Assembly (NCBI GenBank): GCA_902705835.1
Contig: CACSIN010000027.1
Span: 162,782 to 209,843 of the forward strand
DNA length: 47,062 bases
Reading direction: 5' to 3'
Origin: BD1-7 clade bacterium
GTDB taxonomy: Bacteria; Pseudomonadota; Gammaproteobacteria; Pseudomonadales; DT-91
Part shown: positions 9,044-18,823 of the stretch, in pieces
Position numbering within the stretch: the stretch's first letter is position 1
Layout: every line of letters starts with the position of its first letter
Notes under the pieces: generated by a model
Databases searched by the model: none
What the model was told of the DNA's origin: nothing
Seen by the model: only the letters and a program-made list of their open reading frames with translations
Made by a program: the position numbers and the translations under genes

Positions 9044-9200
9044 TTGATTATTTGAATGAACTCGATGATTCAGCGTCTGTAGAGACCTAACTGTCGGAGT
9101 GATATTCCTACCTGTCGTCGTTAACGAACTTGATGTTTATTGAACTGGCATTAAGTTGAAGGTGTATAAAGTGGAATAGTACTTCGATAGGAGAGCTTTT

Positions 9201-10085
9201 ATGGATATGCCTCCGGTGTCCGGCTGGATATTTGTCATTGTTATTGGTGCAATTCTCGCGACGGTTATCTATAGCGTGTTGGTTTACCCGTTGCTGCGCA
9301 AACGCAAAGCGCTGGCACTGCCGTTATCAGATGAATGGCGATCCATCATAGAATCGAGTGTTCCGTATTACCCGCGCTTTACCTCTGAAGAACAGTACCA
9401 TATCGAACGTTTGATTAAGTACTTTTTGGTCGAGAAGGTGTTTTTTGGCTGTGGCGGTTTAGTGATAACCGATGAAATACGGGTAACTATCGCCGCGCAA
9501 GCTAGTTTATTGGTGCTGCACAAAGCGAGTGACGCATACCCTAAGCTGCATTACATCCTCGTTTATCCCTCTGGATTTAGTGTTGAGCGCGATCAAGTTG
9601 GCGCTGGTGGCGTTGTTGAAAGTCGGCGCATGCACATGCTCGGAGAATCATGGCACAACGGCAAGATCATTCTCTCTTGGGAGGATGTGCGTAAAGATGC
9701 TCATGAATCGGGAACGGGCCATAATGTTGTCTTGCATGAATTTGCCCATCAATTGGACTCGGAAACGGGTGCTGCCAATGGTACGCCTCTATTACCTAAC
9801 AAAGATTATCAGCGATGGGCCAACGTCCTTGATACCGAATTATCTGCACTTCGTTATGCGGCGTCGCTGCAGATAGATAGTGTTATGGATAAGTACGGAG
9901 CAACGAACGAAGCTGAATTTTTTGCGGTAGCGACAGAAACTTTCTTTGGGAAACCGTATCAACTTGCTCAACGGCATGGCGAGTTATTCCAGATACTCGT
10001 TAAGTACTATCAGTTTGACCCTCGTCAATGGCAAGACGAACCCTTGTATGAACCTATTGACGACAATGCAGCTGATCGTGCATAA
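9201..10085 (+). CDS. MtfA-like zinc peptidase (family M90) with membrane anchor
   Basis: This 294-residue protein has one N-terminal membrane helix (about residues 9-32), then a domain resembling E. coli MtfA, a zinc metallopeptidase that binds the glucose repressor Mlc. The zinc motif HEFAH is at residues 179-183 (His179, His183), with NEAEFFAVATETFF downstream supplying a likely third ligand. An AGGAG site precedes the ATG. E. coli MtfA lacks such an anchor, so this one probably works at the inner membrane facing the cytoplasm; that is inference. No mlc-like gene is nearby, so a role in sugar control is not supported here. Confidence 0.82.
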   Translation: MDMPPVSGWIFVIVIGAILATVIYSVLVYPLLRKRKALALPLSDEWRSIIESSVPYYPRFTSEEQYHIERLIKYFLVEKVFFGCGGLVITDEIRVTIAAQASLLVLHKASDAYPKLHYILVYPSGFSVERDQVGAGGVVESRRMHMLGESWHNGKIILSWEDVRKDAHESGTGHNVVLHEFAHQLDSETGAANGTPLLPNKDYQRWANVLDTELSALRYAASLQIDSVMDKYGATNEAEFFAVATETFFGKPYQLAQRHGELFQILVKYYQFDPRQWQDEPLYEPIDDNAADRA

Positions 10086-10146
10086 ATAAACAATTAGATC
10101 TCTATCAATTAGGTTTCTGCTAAAGATGATTCTCAAAGGTCGCTAT

Positions 10147-10485
10147 ATGCAAAGTCGCCGCCAAACCGGTCACCGACTTCTCCGTTCTCTTTCTGTCGTA
10201 ACTCTGTTTGGAGTTGCCGCACTGTCAGTGCAAGCCAGTGCAGAAAACTGGTTGTGCTCACATACCAATACCAACGATCAGAGAACGATAAACATCATTT
10301 ACCACAACCCACCAAGTCATGTTCCTTGTGAGGTGGTTTATACAAAAGCAGGAACCACTACAACATTGTGGCGTGCAAATAATCAATCCGGGTATTGCGA
10401 GAATAAAGCGGCCGCCTTTGTAGCGAAGCAAAAAGGGTGGGGGTGGCAATGCCGAGAGCGTTCGTCGACCCCGCCAGCGCAATAG
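10147..10485 (+). CDS. Small secreted protein with four cysteines, function unknown
   Basis: The predicted product has 112 residues. I start it at the ATG at 10147 because AAAGG lies seven bases upstream and the resulting N-terminus is a clear Sec signal peptide: basic MQSRRQTGHRLLR, then a hydrophobic core, then a cut near QASA-EN (about residue 32). The mature part of about 80 residues has four cysteines (WLCS, VPCE, GYCEN, WQCR) that could form two disulfides in the periplasm. It has an ExVVYTKAG...LWRANNQSGYC pattern that I have a general memory of from other gammaproteobacterial hypothetical proteins. It ends convergent with the tagF-pppA gene, 34 bases away. No function is assigned. Confidence 0.7.
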   Translation: MQSRRQTGHRLLRSLSVVTLFGVAALSVQASAENWLCSHTNTNDQRTINIIYHNPPSHVPCEVVYTKAGTTTTLWRANNQSGYCENKAAAFVAKQKGWGWQCRERSSTPPAQ

Positions 10486-10519
10486 CCTCCCGCGTATTAA
10501 CCACGGGAAGCGTGAACGC

Positions 10520-12370
10520 TCAGGTGAGTACCAGCACCCCGGTCAGGTTATCTCGTGCTGGCCCTTTGAGAAGGTGGGTTTGAATTGCGTTGACGGCGGT
10601 TTCTGCAGTGTCGTTGTCGTGAATACACTTAGCGAGATGAGCTTCATCTGTTTCATTGTAAACACCATCTGAGCATAGAAAAAACGCATCACCCAATTGC
10701 GGTGTATGGTAAAACACATCAAGTGTGAGTTGTTTGTCGCCACCCACGGCTCGGGTAATCAGGTTTTTTGCCGGAAAGTCAGCTGCAGTCTTCGCAATGC
10801 CCGCATCGAGATGTTCTTGTTCGACGCTGTGGTCGCGTGATAGTGGTATTAAAGCACCATCGCGTACTAGATAGACTCGGCTATCACCGGCCCAAAACAC
10901 GGCTGCTTGATTGCCTCGTAGTAACAGACCGGCAACAGTACTGCCGCAGATGTTTTTCTCAGAGTGGTTTTCTGCATAGTCTTGAAGACGTTGATTCACA
11001 TCATCTAACGAAAAACGTAAACGTTCGAGAATCTGTTCGAAACTGCCAGTACTATCGACGGACTCAATTGCCTGAACCACAGCTTGACTGGCGTAGGCGC
11101 CGTCTGTGTGTCCGCCCATTCCATCGGCAACGACATAAATTCCACTGGATGGCATCAACAGCATGGAGTCCTCGTTCCATTCCCGATAGTTACCAGAATC
11201 TGAAAAGCCGGCACTTTCTGGAAGTGGATGGTAAACGCCAGGGCTGATATCTCGTTGTAACACCTTGGCTCTGCTTGCCTGTGCATCAATAGCGGGTGAG
11301 ATAGTAATATCTTCGTTAGAACGAATAAGCTGCACCAGATCTGATTCAGAATCAGAGCCAGATAATTCTTCCAAACATTCGATTGGGGCGTTTTCGATTT
11401 CAAATTTTGCAGTAACCGGTTGCGCCGTGTCACTATGCTGAGGGGCGGTAATATCCCATAGCTCGTTGGACGTCTGTGTTGAGTAAGGCGACTCTGTGGT
11501 GGTTTGTTTGGCGTCAGAGTGTCGGTTGAGGTAATGAGGTTCCGTGTAATCTGAATTGGGTAATGGTGACGGTTCCTGGGCCTCTTGGTCGTGTTGGCGT
11601 AATTCATCAATTTGCTGGCTTGGCTTCGGGCATGAAGGGCCACGAAGATCCGCGGTTTGCCATTTGTGCTCCTTCCACGAACCATCGAGAAGACCTGCAA
11701 ATTGGTCTCCCGCGGGCAGATTAGCGCACATCAGACAATTACTTGTTGATTGGTCATTGTTCTGTTGCCACCAGAAACTAAACGGACTCTGTTGCCCAAG
11801 CATCGCAGAAAATAACAGGCTACTGGTAGCCTGCGAAAAACCGTTACCGTTTGAGGCCGTCACCTGCAAGTGCAGGCTTTTATTGACCAGTTCACTCATG
11901 CTGATCTGTTGAAAAGGGCCGGTATCTTTTATCCATGTTGCGTTGAGGGTAGTTAATTGTTGGTCAAAAGCGTCTGTATCTGGGTGGTAACCCTCTAGCA
12001 TATCGAGCAGTAGTTCTTCGATCGATTGATACCACTGCTCAGCAGCAGGGCTGAGCATATGACAAAAAGCTGCTGCCGGAACCGCTTGGGTTATTGTGAG
12101 TGGAAAATAGCGCCCGACGCTGTCAACACTGGGTACGATCACACCACAATATGCATGATCATCAATGATGCCGGGGCTGATGCCAAAGCGCCATATCGGG
12201 CTGGTTAGGTAAACGTCGAGCCATTGACTACCTAACATCTGCTGGCTACGAGCAAGGTTGTGCTTTAGCCATTCATCCCACCGATTGAGAAACGCGGGCG
12301 CTATCCGCCGATGAATGAAATCTCCGGTCATCGGGAGCTTGCCAAAAAATCCAGGGTTCGGGATCGCCAT
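10520..12370 (-). CDS. tagF: TagF-PppA fusion: T6SS post-translational repressor plus PP2C phosphatase
   Basis: This 616-residue protein joins two T6SS regulators that are separate genes in Pseudomonas aeruginosa. Residues 1 to about 240 are TagF (ImpM, DUF2094), beginning PNPGFFGKLPMTGDF. Residues about 245-385 are a polar, Ser/Thr/Gln-rich linker. Residues about 390-616 are a PP2C phosphatase with metal-binding motifs NED (399-401), ADGMGGH (415-421), GDSR (495-498), SDG (567-569) and DN (607-608), so catalysis looks intact. PppA removes phosphate from the FHA/TssL switch and TagF represses assembly independently. It is the last gene of the leftward operon, nine bases after tssM, with AGGA before the ATG. 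TagF-PppA fusions are known in some other bacteria, for example Agrobacterium. Confidence 0.92.
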   Translation of the reverse strand: MAIPNPGFFGKLPMTGDFIHRRIAPAFLNRWDEWLKHNLARSQQMLGSQWLDVYLTSPIWRFGISPGIIDDHAYCGVIVPSVDSVGRYFPLTITQAVPAAAFCHMLSPAAEQWYQSIEELLLDMLEGYHPDTDAFDQQLTTLNATWIKDTGPFQQISMSELVNKSLHLQVTASNGNGFSQATSSLLFSAMLGQQSPFSFWWQQNNDQSTSNCLMCANLPAGDQFAGLLDGSWKEHKWQTADLRGPSCPKPSQQIDELRQHDQEAQEPSPLPNSDYTEPHYLNRHSDAKQTTTESPYSTQTSNELWDITAPQHSDTAQPVTAKFEIENAPIECLEELSGSDSESDLVQLIRSNEDITISPAIDAQASRAKVLQRDISPGVYHPLPESAGFSDSGNYREWNEDSMLLMPSSGIYVVADGMGGHTDGAYASQAVVQAIESVDSTGSFEQILERLRFSLDDVNQRLQDYAENHSEKNICGSTVAGLLLRGNQAAVFWAGDSRVYLVRDGALIPLSRDHSVEQEHLDAGIAKTAADFPAKNLITRAVGGDKQLTLDVFYHTPQLGDAFFLCSDGVYNETDEAHLAKCIHDNDTAETAVNAIQTHLLKGPARDNLTGVLVLT

Positions 12371-12379
12371 ATCAGATTC

Positions 12380-15300
12380 CTACAGCTGTGTCGGGCACGA
12401 AAAGTACATATTGTTCATGATGCGGTAAGGGTTGGTGCTTGCTCCGGCCATCAGACTGTATTCGGCCTTATAACCGCCGGTGTCGAATGTCAGGTCAAAG
12501 CGTTCGGCATTGCGCGTTTTCTTTACCTGCATTTTATTGAGCATTCGGAACCAACCCCATGGGCCTTCTTCTTGTAAAACAGCGATTCTGCCGTCGATCT
12601 GACGCATCTCAAGACGAGCGCCGGACCCTGGGTTTAGGCCAGGCCAGGTTAAATCGTTGGTTAATAGTGGGCCAAACTCGTAGCCAATCATCTGGCCGTC
12701 GACATTCAGCTGCAATCGGCTAAGGCCGGCATCCATTTGTTTCGGTGTCAGACTGAACGTAAATTCGGGTTGGTGACTACCGTATTTGAAAAAGGCGCGC
12801 TTTATATAGGAGGCTTTTTCAAACGCACGCAATGCTTGTGAAGACAAGTCAATCGGTGCGGTCTGCGAGCGGCGTACGGCCCAGGGAGACCGCGATGCAT
12901 CAACGTACTTTTGCAGGTGACGTTTGAAGAAAGTATCCATTGTGCCGCCATAGCCAAAGAACTGGGCAAAGTCGTCGAGTTGGATATCGGATTCTGCGGC
13001 AGGGCTTACCGGGTATCGGTTAGCAATGGCACGTTGGCAGAAACCCAACACTTCGGATGCCCACATCTGATTGAGGTGTTCCACAACGCCGCTTTGGGAC
13101 AAGCTAGCACTGCGCGAGACGATACGAGTCATGAGCGGTTTTAGGAAGATGTCTGGTTGGCTATCCAGCATGAAATTCATTTTTTTCAGGATAGCGTTGC
13201 CTTTTTGAGCGAGACCGGGCGGGATAGCACTATCAGTACTTTCGTAAGAAATCGCACTCATAAATTTGTAAAGCTCGCTGAACTCATCAAGCACTGGTGT
13301 GATCGGCAGTGGGGCAGAATCTCGCGATTTCACGGTTTGGTTCAATTCATAGAATTCTCGGGTGACAGGGTCATGATCAAACGATGCTTCGGTATCAATA
13401 TTCAGCTCTTGTTGCGTACCTAGCATACGGCTGAGTCTATTTTGGGCGACACGCACTGCCGTCGATGATGCGACATCGACCACTTCGTTATCAACGAGCG
13501 ATAAATGAGTCTGTTCACGCACTCCTTCGATAAGAAGAACAACCGGAGAATCTTTACCTGATAGGGTGCTGAGCACACGCGAGGCTTCGTCAAATGAACT
13601 AAATGGCAGAATATCGATATCTGCCAGCAAAGCCCGATAGTGGTTTTTGTAGTCATTCAGGTAGCGCATTTCTACCCGCTTGATGATGGCGTTCTGATCG
13701 ATCGAATCTGTGCGCGATTGCTGATCCCCATAAACCCAGGCTTCTCCTAATACGTCTTCGGCGATACGTGCGATTTCACCATTCATGAGCTGGCGATAAA
13801 CCTGTTTGGTATAGAGCGGTTCGATACCTTCAGAGAGGCTCTTTCCGCTTTTTCGAATAAATACCAGGTCTGCTGAGGCGCGACCAGCAGCATCATAAAT
13901 TGAGAATTGTGGATGTTTGTCCCAATTGAGTTGTTGAATGCGCGCATAAATTTGTTCATCAAAGCTGATGGCGCGAAGATTTGCCTGCGTCTGCTCAATC
14001 AGTTTTTGATCAAGCGGCATGGGCAGTGGGCCAGGTCGCGTCGCAAATAATGCGTTAAGGTGTTCAACAAATTCAAGCCGTTGCTCTCGGGTGAGTGTGC
14101 GATCGAACCTTTTTAACCAGCTTTCGCGAAAGAATGCATTTACTTCATTCGCATCGTAATGGTCATCAGATCCGAGCATAAGGTAGGTTCGTAGCGCGAC
14201 GTACTGATAGGTGAGGGGAGTATCTGGGTTTGCTAGTTGACGTTCGAGCATGACCATTAATCGTGCCAGCAGCATCTTATTCAAAACACGTTCATACGCG
14301 ACGGTATTCTGTGTTTGTAGTTTACTCTGCTGTTGGAGACCAAAGCCGCTGTACCATGGCGATGACAACGCATCTTGTGGGTTTTCTAATGGTATTGTAG
14401 TGGCGTCTTCCCGCGTATTTGATGCATTTCGAATACGGTTTAACGCATCGAGTGTGTTGATCGGGTCAAGATCATAAATCGAAACGTCTGACACCGCTTG
14501 CTGAGCTGTTGTTAGGTTGGTTGAGACACGATCTACGTAGGCATCATTGTAGAAATAGCTGCCCGCCCAAAAGCCGCACATGGCGAGTGTAATCAGCGCA
14601 GTAGTTGCGATGGTTGAGCGTCTAAGCCAGGCCAGCTTATTTTCGAATCTCTGGTTAGAGCCGGCTAATCCCGCTTCCGGGAATACAATCTTGGACATAA
14701 CATCCTTGATAAAGAAACTCTTGCCTTCACTTGCCTGACCTTGCGGGCTGAAACCTGCTTGCGAATTTTGAGCAAGCCGATTGACCAAACGGTCGATTGG
14801 CGTTCCTTCCTGGGTCCCACTGGTAAAATATACTCCGCGCAACATCGCATCGTGTTCGTAGCGTGTGTTCTCAAAAATATCATTGAGAAACTCGCTGAGT
14901 GTCTTCTTGAACATCTGCATTTGTGTCGGAAAGGCATTAATTTGTGCTGCGCGATCGAGGTTTCTTTCATGGTGAACACGCTGCACGACACGCGTATTCA
15001 AGCGTTGAATCAACTGGTCGAAGTTCCAGTCGAACGCTTGCGTAGGGCTGGCATTACTGTCGGTTGTTTTGCCGTCTGGCGATGGTGCTTGTAAATCGAA
15101 TGTCATGCCCCAAGGTTGTTCACGATCTCTGGCGTCGAGGTCTGCGAAGAAGGTTTCGAAACCGGCCAGCAAATCGCTTTTGGTGATTAACACATAGATA
15201 GGGAAGTGAATGCCAAGTTGTTCGTGGAGTTCCTTGATACGTTGTTTGATGGCCGAAACATGTTCAGTACGCTTTGCTTTGCTTTGCACTAACAAGTCGC

Positions 15301-15979
15301 TGGCACTGATCGCGATAAACACACCGTTGATGGGTTGGCGTTTACGATACTTTTTCAGCAACGATAGAAATCCCGTCCAGGCGCTAGCATCGAGGTCTTT
15401 ATTACTATCTTGTGTCACATAGCGGCCGGCAGTATCGATCATTACGGCCTGATCGGTGAACCACCAGTCACAGTTGCGTGTGCCGCCGACACCTTGTATT
15501 GCTTGCTCGCCTAACTTTTCCGATAGAGGGAATTTCAGGCCGGAGTTCAATAATGCAGTCGTTTTTCCGCTGCCCGGGGGGCCAACGATGATGTACCACG
15601 GCAACCCATAAATATTGGTGCGTTTGGAAAAATGTCCGCCTTTTTTGTTGATGAGTGTTAATGCTTCTTTGAAGCGTTGTTGCAGGGTCGACAATTCCTC
15701 TTTGGCAAACTCATCGGCATTGTCGCTTTCCATTATTGCTAGGTCATCACCCATGGCCTTGTCTTTGCGTTGTTGCATCAGCAACGAAACAAGACGCTTA
15801 ATTATCCAAATCAAAGTAACGACAGTGATGAGAATAATCTGCGCATTGGTAGTGGCTAACGGCTGAATAGCACCGATGCTAATGAGAGGGCCAACAACAA
15901 CGACTAACATCGCGAATAACAGCAGGGACAAAATACCCAGTGTCCAAGAGTTTAAAAGTACAGCTTTTATCTTTTTCAT
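12380..15979 (-). CDS. tssM: T6SS inner-membrane protein TssM (IcmF)
   Basis: TssM spans from the inner membrane across the periplasm and joins TssJ and TssL in the membrane complex. The 1199-residue length is typical. Two membrane helices (about 12-34 and 45-62) lead to a cytoplasmic GTPase-like domain with Walker A GPPGSGKT (133-140), Walker B-like IDTAGRY (181-187) and TKSD (266-269). A third helix (about 455-476) is followed by the large periplasmic region that ends in a beta-rich domain expected to meet TssJ. The nucleotide motif is intact; some TssM proteins have lost it. It starts five bases after tssL with little ribosome site, so coupling is likely. Confidence 0.95.
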   Translation of the reverse strand: MKKIKAVLLNSWTLGILSLLLFAMLVVVVGPLISIGAIQPLATTNAQIILITVVTLIWIIKRLVSLLMQQRKDKAMGDDLAIMESDNADEFAKEELSTLQQRFKEALTLINKKGGHFSKRTNIYGLPWYIIVGPPGSGKTTALLNSGLKFPLSEKLGEQAIQGVGGTRNCDWWFTDQAVMIDTAGRYVTQDSNKDLDASAWTGFLSLLKKYRKRQPINGVFIAISASDLLVQSKAKRTEHVSAIKQRIKELHEQLGIHFPIYVLITKSDLLAGFETFFADLDARDREQPWGMTFDLQAPSPDGKTTDSNASPTQAFDWNFDQLIQRLNTRVVQRVHHERNLDRAAQINAFPTQMQMFKKTLSEFLNDIFENTRYEHDAMLRGVYFTSGTQEGTPIDRLVNRLAQNSQAGFSPQGQASEGKSFFIKDVMSKIVFPEAGLAGSNQRFENKLAWLRRSTIATTALITLAMCGFWAGSYFYNDAYVDRVSTNLTTAQQAVSDVSIYDLDPINTLDALNRIRNASNTREDATTIPLENPQDALSSPWYSGFGLQQQSKLQTQNTVAYERVLNKMLLARLMVMLERQLANPDTPLTYQYVALRTYLMLGSDDHYDANEVNAFFRESWLKRFDRTLTREQRLEFVEHLNALFATRPGPLPMPLDQKLIEQTQANLRAISFDEQIYARIQQLNWDKHPQFSIYDAAGRASADLVFIRKSGKSLSEGIEPLYTKQVYRQLMNGEIARIAEDVLGEAWVYGDQQSRTDSIDQNAIIKRVEMRYLNDYKNHYRALLADIDILPFSSFDEASRVLSTLSGKDSPVVLLIEGVREQTHLSLVDNEVVDVASSTAVRVAQNRLSRMLGTQQELNIDTEASFDHDPVTREFYELNQTVKSRDSAPLPITPVLDEFSELYKFMSAISYESTDSAIPPGLAQKGNAILKKMNFMLDSQPDIFLKPLMTRIVSRSASLSQSGVVEHLNQMWASEVLGFCQRAIANRYPVSPAAESDIQLDDFAQFFGYGGTMDTFFKRHLQKYVDASRSPWAVRRSQTAPIDLSSQALRAFEKASYIKRAFFKYGSHQPEFTFSLTPKQMDAGLSRLQLNVDGQMIGYEFGPLLTNDLTWPGLNPGSGARLEMRQIDGRIAVLQEEGPWGWFRMLNKMQVKKTRNAERFDLTFDTGGYKAEYSLMAGASTNPYRIMNNMYFSCPTQL

Positions 15980-15984
15980 TGTTA

Positions 15985-17346
15985 TCAGCTTAAATACAGG
16001 TTGATTTCAACGCGGCGATTGACTGCCCGGTTTTGAGCGCTGTTGTTAGGAACTAACGGTTGTAGATCAGCGCGACCTTCAGTACTGACATTTTTTTCAG
16101 GTAACTGGGTGCTCAGAAATTCAGCGATGGATTCCGCACGTTTCGTCGATAGTTGCCAATTACTTGGGAATTGCAGTGTGCGAATTGGTTCGTTGTCAGT
16201 ATGTCCGACAACGAGAATCGACGCTTTTTCTCGGGCGATCGCGTCGGCTATGCGCTTGAGCAGGGGGCGTTTATTCTGGCTGATTTGTGCGCTTGCCGGA
16301 TTAAACAAGCCGTGACCTGAAACGATAATTTGTATGCCTTCGGCAGTGCTTTTAATCGCAATCTCGCCGCTTTCGATATCTTCATTCAGCGTACGCGAGA
16401 GCTCTGATACGAGTGTTCGGGTGTTTGTCGCCCTGGGTTTACGCACTAATTGTTCGATGTTGCTGCCGATAGCGGATGCCTGAATTGCAACAGGATCCGA
16501 GGCGTGGTTGAGTGTGAAAAACAACGACACAAATACAATTAATGAAAGGCTGATACCGGCAATTAAGCTACCCCACATGAGTCGATTGTCTGCCAGCAGG
16601 GTGTGTGCGTTGCGGATGCCATTGACGTTGGGTGACAGCTCGCGGGTCGCTTCAGGGCGATGCGGTTGAATGGCGTGATACAGATTTTCACTGATTTGCG
16701 CTAATTCAAAGTGCCCACCATTATCGAATCGATACTTGCCCTCAAAACCGAGGTTTAACATCACGTAGCAAAGCTCCAGCAAATCAATATTGCTGGCTGG
16801 GTTTTGCAGTAATAGCTGAACAATTTCAAAGAACTTTACGCCGCCGAGGGCGTTGTTGTGGAAGGTCATCAGCAGGCTACGCTGAGTCCAGATGCTTTGT
16901 GCTCCCCACGGTGTCGACATCACCATTTCATCAATAAATGTGCATATCAGGTAACGGGTAGTGACAGTGTGTTCCTTCGATACGCCCGCTTGCTGCAGAT
17001 TTTCGTCCAATCGTTTGATATCGGCGCACGTTTGTTGAAAGACGGCGTTGGAATCACCGACGTGGTTGGTATTTCGTAGGTGGGTTCCCAGAGTTATCAA
17101 TGGCGTAGCGGCAGATAACAACAAATTCGGTGTTTGTTGAGTATTGATGGGTTGTGATGTACCCGTTTTGCCGATGGTGCCCGTTGGGCCGGGTGATTGT
17201 CGATTAGCTCCGTGGGGCACTGTTGGTGCAGCGGCCCCCGCCGGAGTATTAGGGCCGGCAGGGCGGTTTCTGCGGTTTCCAGGGCGAGGCACAAATACGG
17301 TATGGTCACCATTAGACTGACCAAAAAAATCTGTGTTGTCTGACAT
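15985..17346 (-). CDS. tssL: T6SS inner-membrane protein TssL (DotU) with C-terminal OmpA domain
   Basis: This 453-residue TssL is of the extended type. Residues 1-75 form a Pro/Gly/Thr-rich cytoplasmic tail, 76-250 are the DotU domain, 257-279 are the single membrane helix, and 335-453 are an OmpA-like peptidoglycan-binding domain with GHTDNEP (381-387) and NRAVNRRVEI (439-448). It anchors the membrane complex to the cell wall without a separate TagL. The tail carries HTVFVPRPG around Thr16. In Agrobacterium a threonine in the TssL tail is phosphorylated by PpkA and bound by the FHA protein, so Thr16 is a reasonable candidate site here by inference. AAAGG precedes the ATG, and the gaps to tssK and tssM are five bases. 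Confidence 0.95.
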   Translation of the reverse strand: MSDNTDFFGQSNGDHTVFVPRPGNRRNRPAGPNTPAGAAAPTVPHGANRQSPGPTGTIGKTGTSQPINTQQTPNLLLSAATPLITLGTHLRNTNHVGDSNAVFQQTCADIKRLDENLQQAGVSKEHTVTTRYLICTFIDEMVMSTPWGAQSIWTQRSLLMTFHNNALGGVKFFEIVQLLLQNPASNIDLLELCYVMLNLGFEGKYRFDNGGHFELAQISENLYHAIQPHRPEATRELSPNVNGIRNAHTLLADNRLMWGSLIAGISLSLIVFVSLFFTLNHASDPVAIQASAIGSNIEQLVRKPRATNTRTLVSELSRTLNEDIESGEIAIKSTAEGIQIIVSGHGLFNPASAQISQNKRPLLKRIADAIAREKASILVVGHTDNEPIRTLQFPSNWQLSTKRAESIAEFLSTQLPEKNVSTEGRADLQPLVPNNSAQNRAVNRRVEINLYLS

Positions 17347-17351
17347 GGGGG

Positions 17352-18689
17352 TTACCTTTGTACTGCCCAGAACTGGAGTTTGATGCCAGGGATATTACCG
17401 GCAATATGAATCGCGAAACCGGTAGACCCCTTCAGTGACTGCCAAGCGTTGGATGATCGGTCTAGCTCATAGAAGATATAGCCATCATGGTATGGCAACT
17501 CACGGGGGTTATATGGCAAGAGTTTCAAGTTGATGCCGGGAAGGCTAGCCATAATGATGTCTCGGATAGTTTCTATCGCACTAACCTTGGCTTGATTGTT
17601 AAACATTTGTTGCAGCTCGGCGGTAGGAAGGTCAGCCTTAACTGCAACGATAAATGTAGCAGTATCGAATAAGTCAGGATCGTTGACTGGCGCGCGATAA
17701 ATGCCGTATTTAGGCTCTTTGAGCGGTATCGAAAACGATCGTTTCTTTGTCGATAAGGTCGATAGCGCATCACGTAATTGTTGGTCTAGTGGAGCGAATG
17801 CGGTATGAAGTTCATCGTGGCGATAGGGCTCGACATCGGCCATGAAACGCTGATCAGAGAACGTCGACAGTTCGCCAACTAACATCAACAGATGTTGGTA
17901 GAGAGCTTCTGGATGAATCGTCGGCAAAAGCGTTAGATGTCGTATCAGTTGGGTATAGCGATTGATGAGTTGTAGTGACAGAAAATCTTCGACCTCCGCA
18001 ACACCACCCGTGCCGGTAGCACTGGCTGATATGCGTGATGACAGCTCTTTACTGCGTTGCTGAAGTAATCCCAGAGTGTTTTTCATCAGGCTCATCAAGC
18101 GTGGTGATTGACATGCATTGATGCTGGGTGGGATGTGATCTTCATTGAGAGCGATAATTTTGTCTTTCGAGCATTCCACTAAATCGGCTACGCTGATGCA
18201 GCTGTATTCTGATCGACTGTCGTTTTCCAATAGAAGACTTAAACGCAAGCTACCGACATAGAGGGTTGTTTTGTCGTAAGTGCTGCTGGTGACATCGTTT
18301 ACTTCAATCGATCGCGCATTATAGCGCTGCATACCTGATTCGCTGTGCTCAAAGAACACTTCGGTCTCACTGGAGCGTAGCGGCAGGCAGAGATAGGCTT
18401 TTTCGTTGAGAGCTCCTTCCTGAATTTCCAGTGGCGCCGGCGCAGGATCATCTTCCGGAATATTAAAAGGCGTGCCATCGGGCATAATGCCTGTTGCGGA
18501 TTTAATCGCGATTTTGCCTTGCTGCAACAGAACACGATCCAGTGTTAGTTCGTCAAACCCCCACAAGTAAGGATGTTGGCTATCGCAACGCTTATTGACG
18601 TAGCTTTCGGTGTATCGCCCGTCTTGTTGGAAGTGTGCGGGTTTTATAAATAGGCCTTCAGACCAGATAACTTTATTTTCTCGGGACAC
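17352..18689 (-). CDS. tssK: T6SS baseplate protein TssK
   Basis: TssK trimers link the baseplate wedges (TssEFG) to the membrane complex through TssL and TssM. I start it at the GTG at 18689 because AAAGGA lies six bases ahead and it gives the standard N-terminus SRENKVIWSEGLFIKPAHFQQ-like. A TTG six codons earlier overlaps the ribosome site. The product is 445 residues, the normal size. The C-terminal third has PYHDGYIFYELDRSS and the conserved IHIAGNIPG stretch of the family. It is tightly coupled to tssL downstream, but a 134-base gap with no visible signal separates it from tssJ upstream. Confidence 0.94.
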   Translation of the reverse strand: MSRENKVIWSEGLFIKPAHFQQDGRYTESYVNKRCDSQHPYLWGFDELTLDRVLLQQGKIAIKSATGIMPDGTPFNIPEDDPAPAPLEIQEGALNEKAYLCLPLRSSETEVFFEHSESGMQRYNARSIEVNDVTSSTYDKTTLYVGSLRLSLLLENDSRSEYSCISVADLVECSKDKIIALNEDHIPPSINACQSPRLMSLMKNTLGLLQQRSKELSSRISASATGTGGVAEVEDFLSLQLINRYTQLIRHLTLLPTIHPEALYQHLLMLVGELSTFSDQRFMADVEPYRHDELHTAFAPLDQQLRDALSTLSTKKRSFSIPLKEPKYGIYRAPVNDPDLFDTATFIVAVKADLPTAELQQMFNNQAKVSAIETIRDIIMASLPGINLKLLPYNPRELPYHDGYIFYELDRSSNAWQSLKGSTGFAIHIAGNIPGIKLQFWAVQR

Positions 18690-18823
18690 AACGAATCCTT
18701 TTGTCAATTTGCGTCGCAGTTTTAGAGCGCGGGTATCAGCCTGAATTTCGCTTTTAATTCTGTGTGCTAGGTTACCGAAACAGAGTGTTAAAGCGGCCCA
18801 TTACCTGCCAGCTCGCTCGATGT

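Noticed and set aside
10488-10512. Hairpin between the small secreted protein and tagF-pppA as a two-way terminator
   Set aside because: The stem is short with a mismatch and there is no T-run on either side, so I did not list it.
10768-11247. 159-codon + strand frame opposite the TagF-PppA gene
   Set aside because: It is antisense to the PP2C domain, arginine-rich and without a family pattern; the minus-strand gene is well supported.
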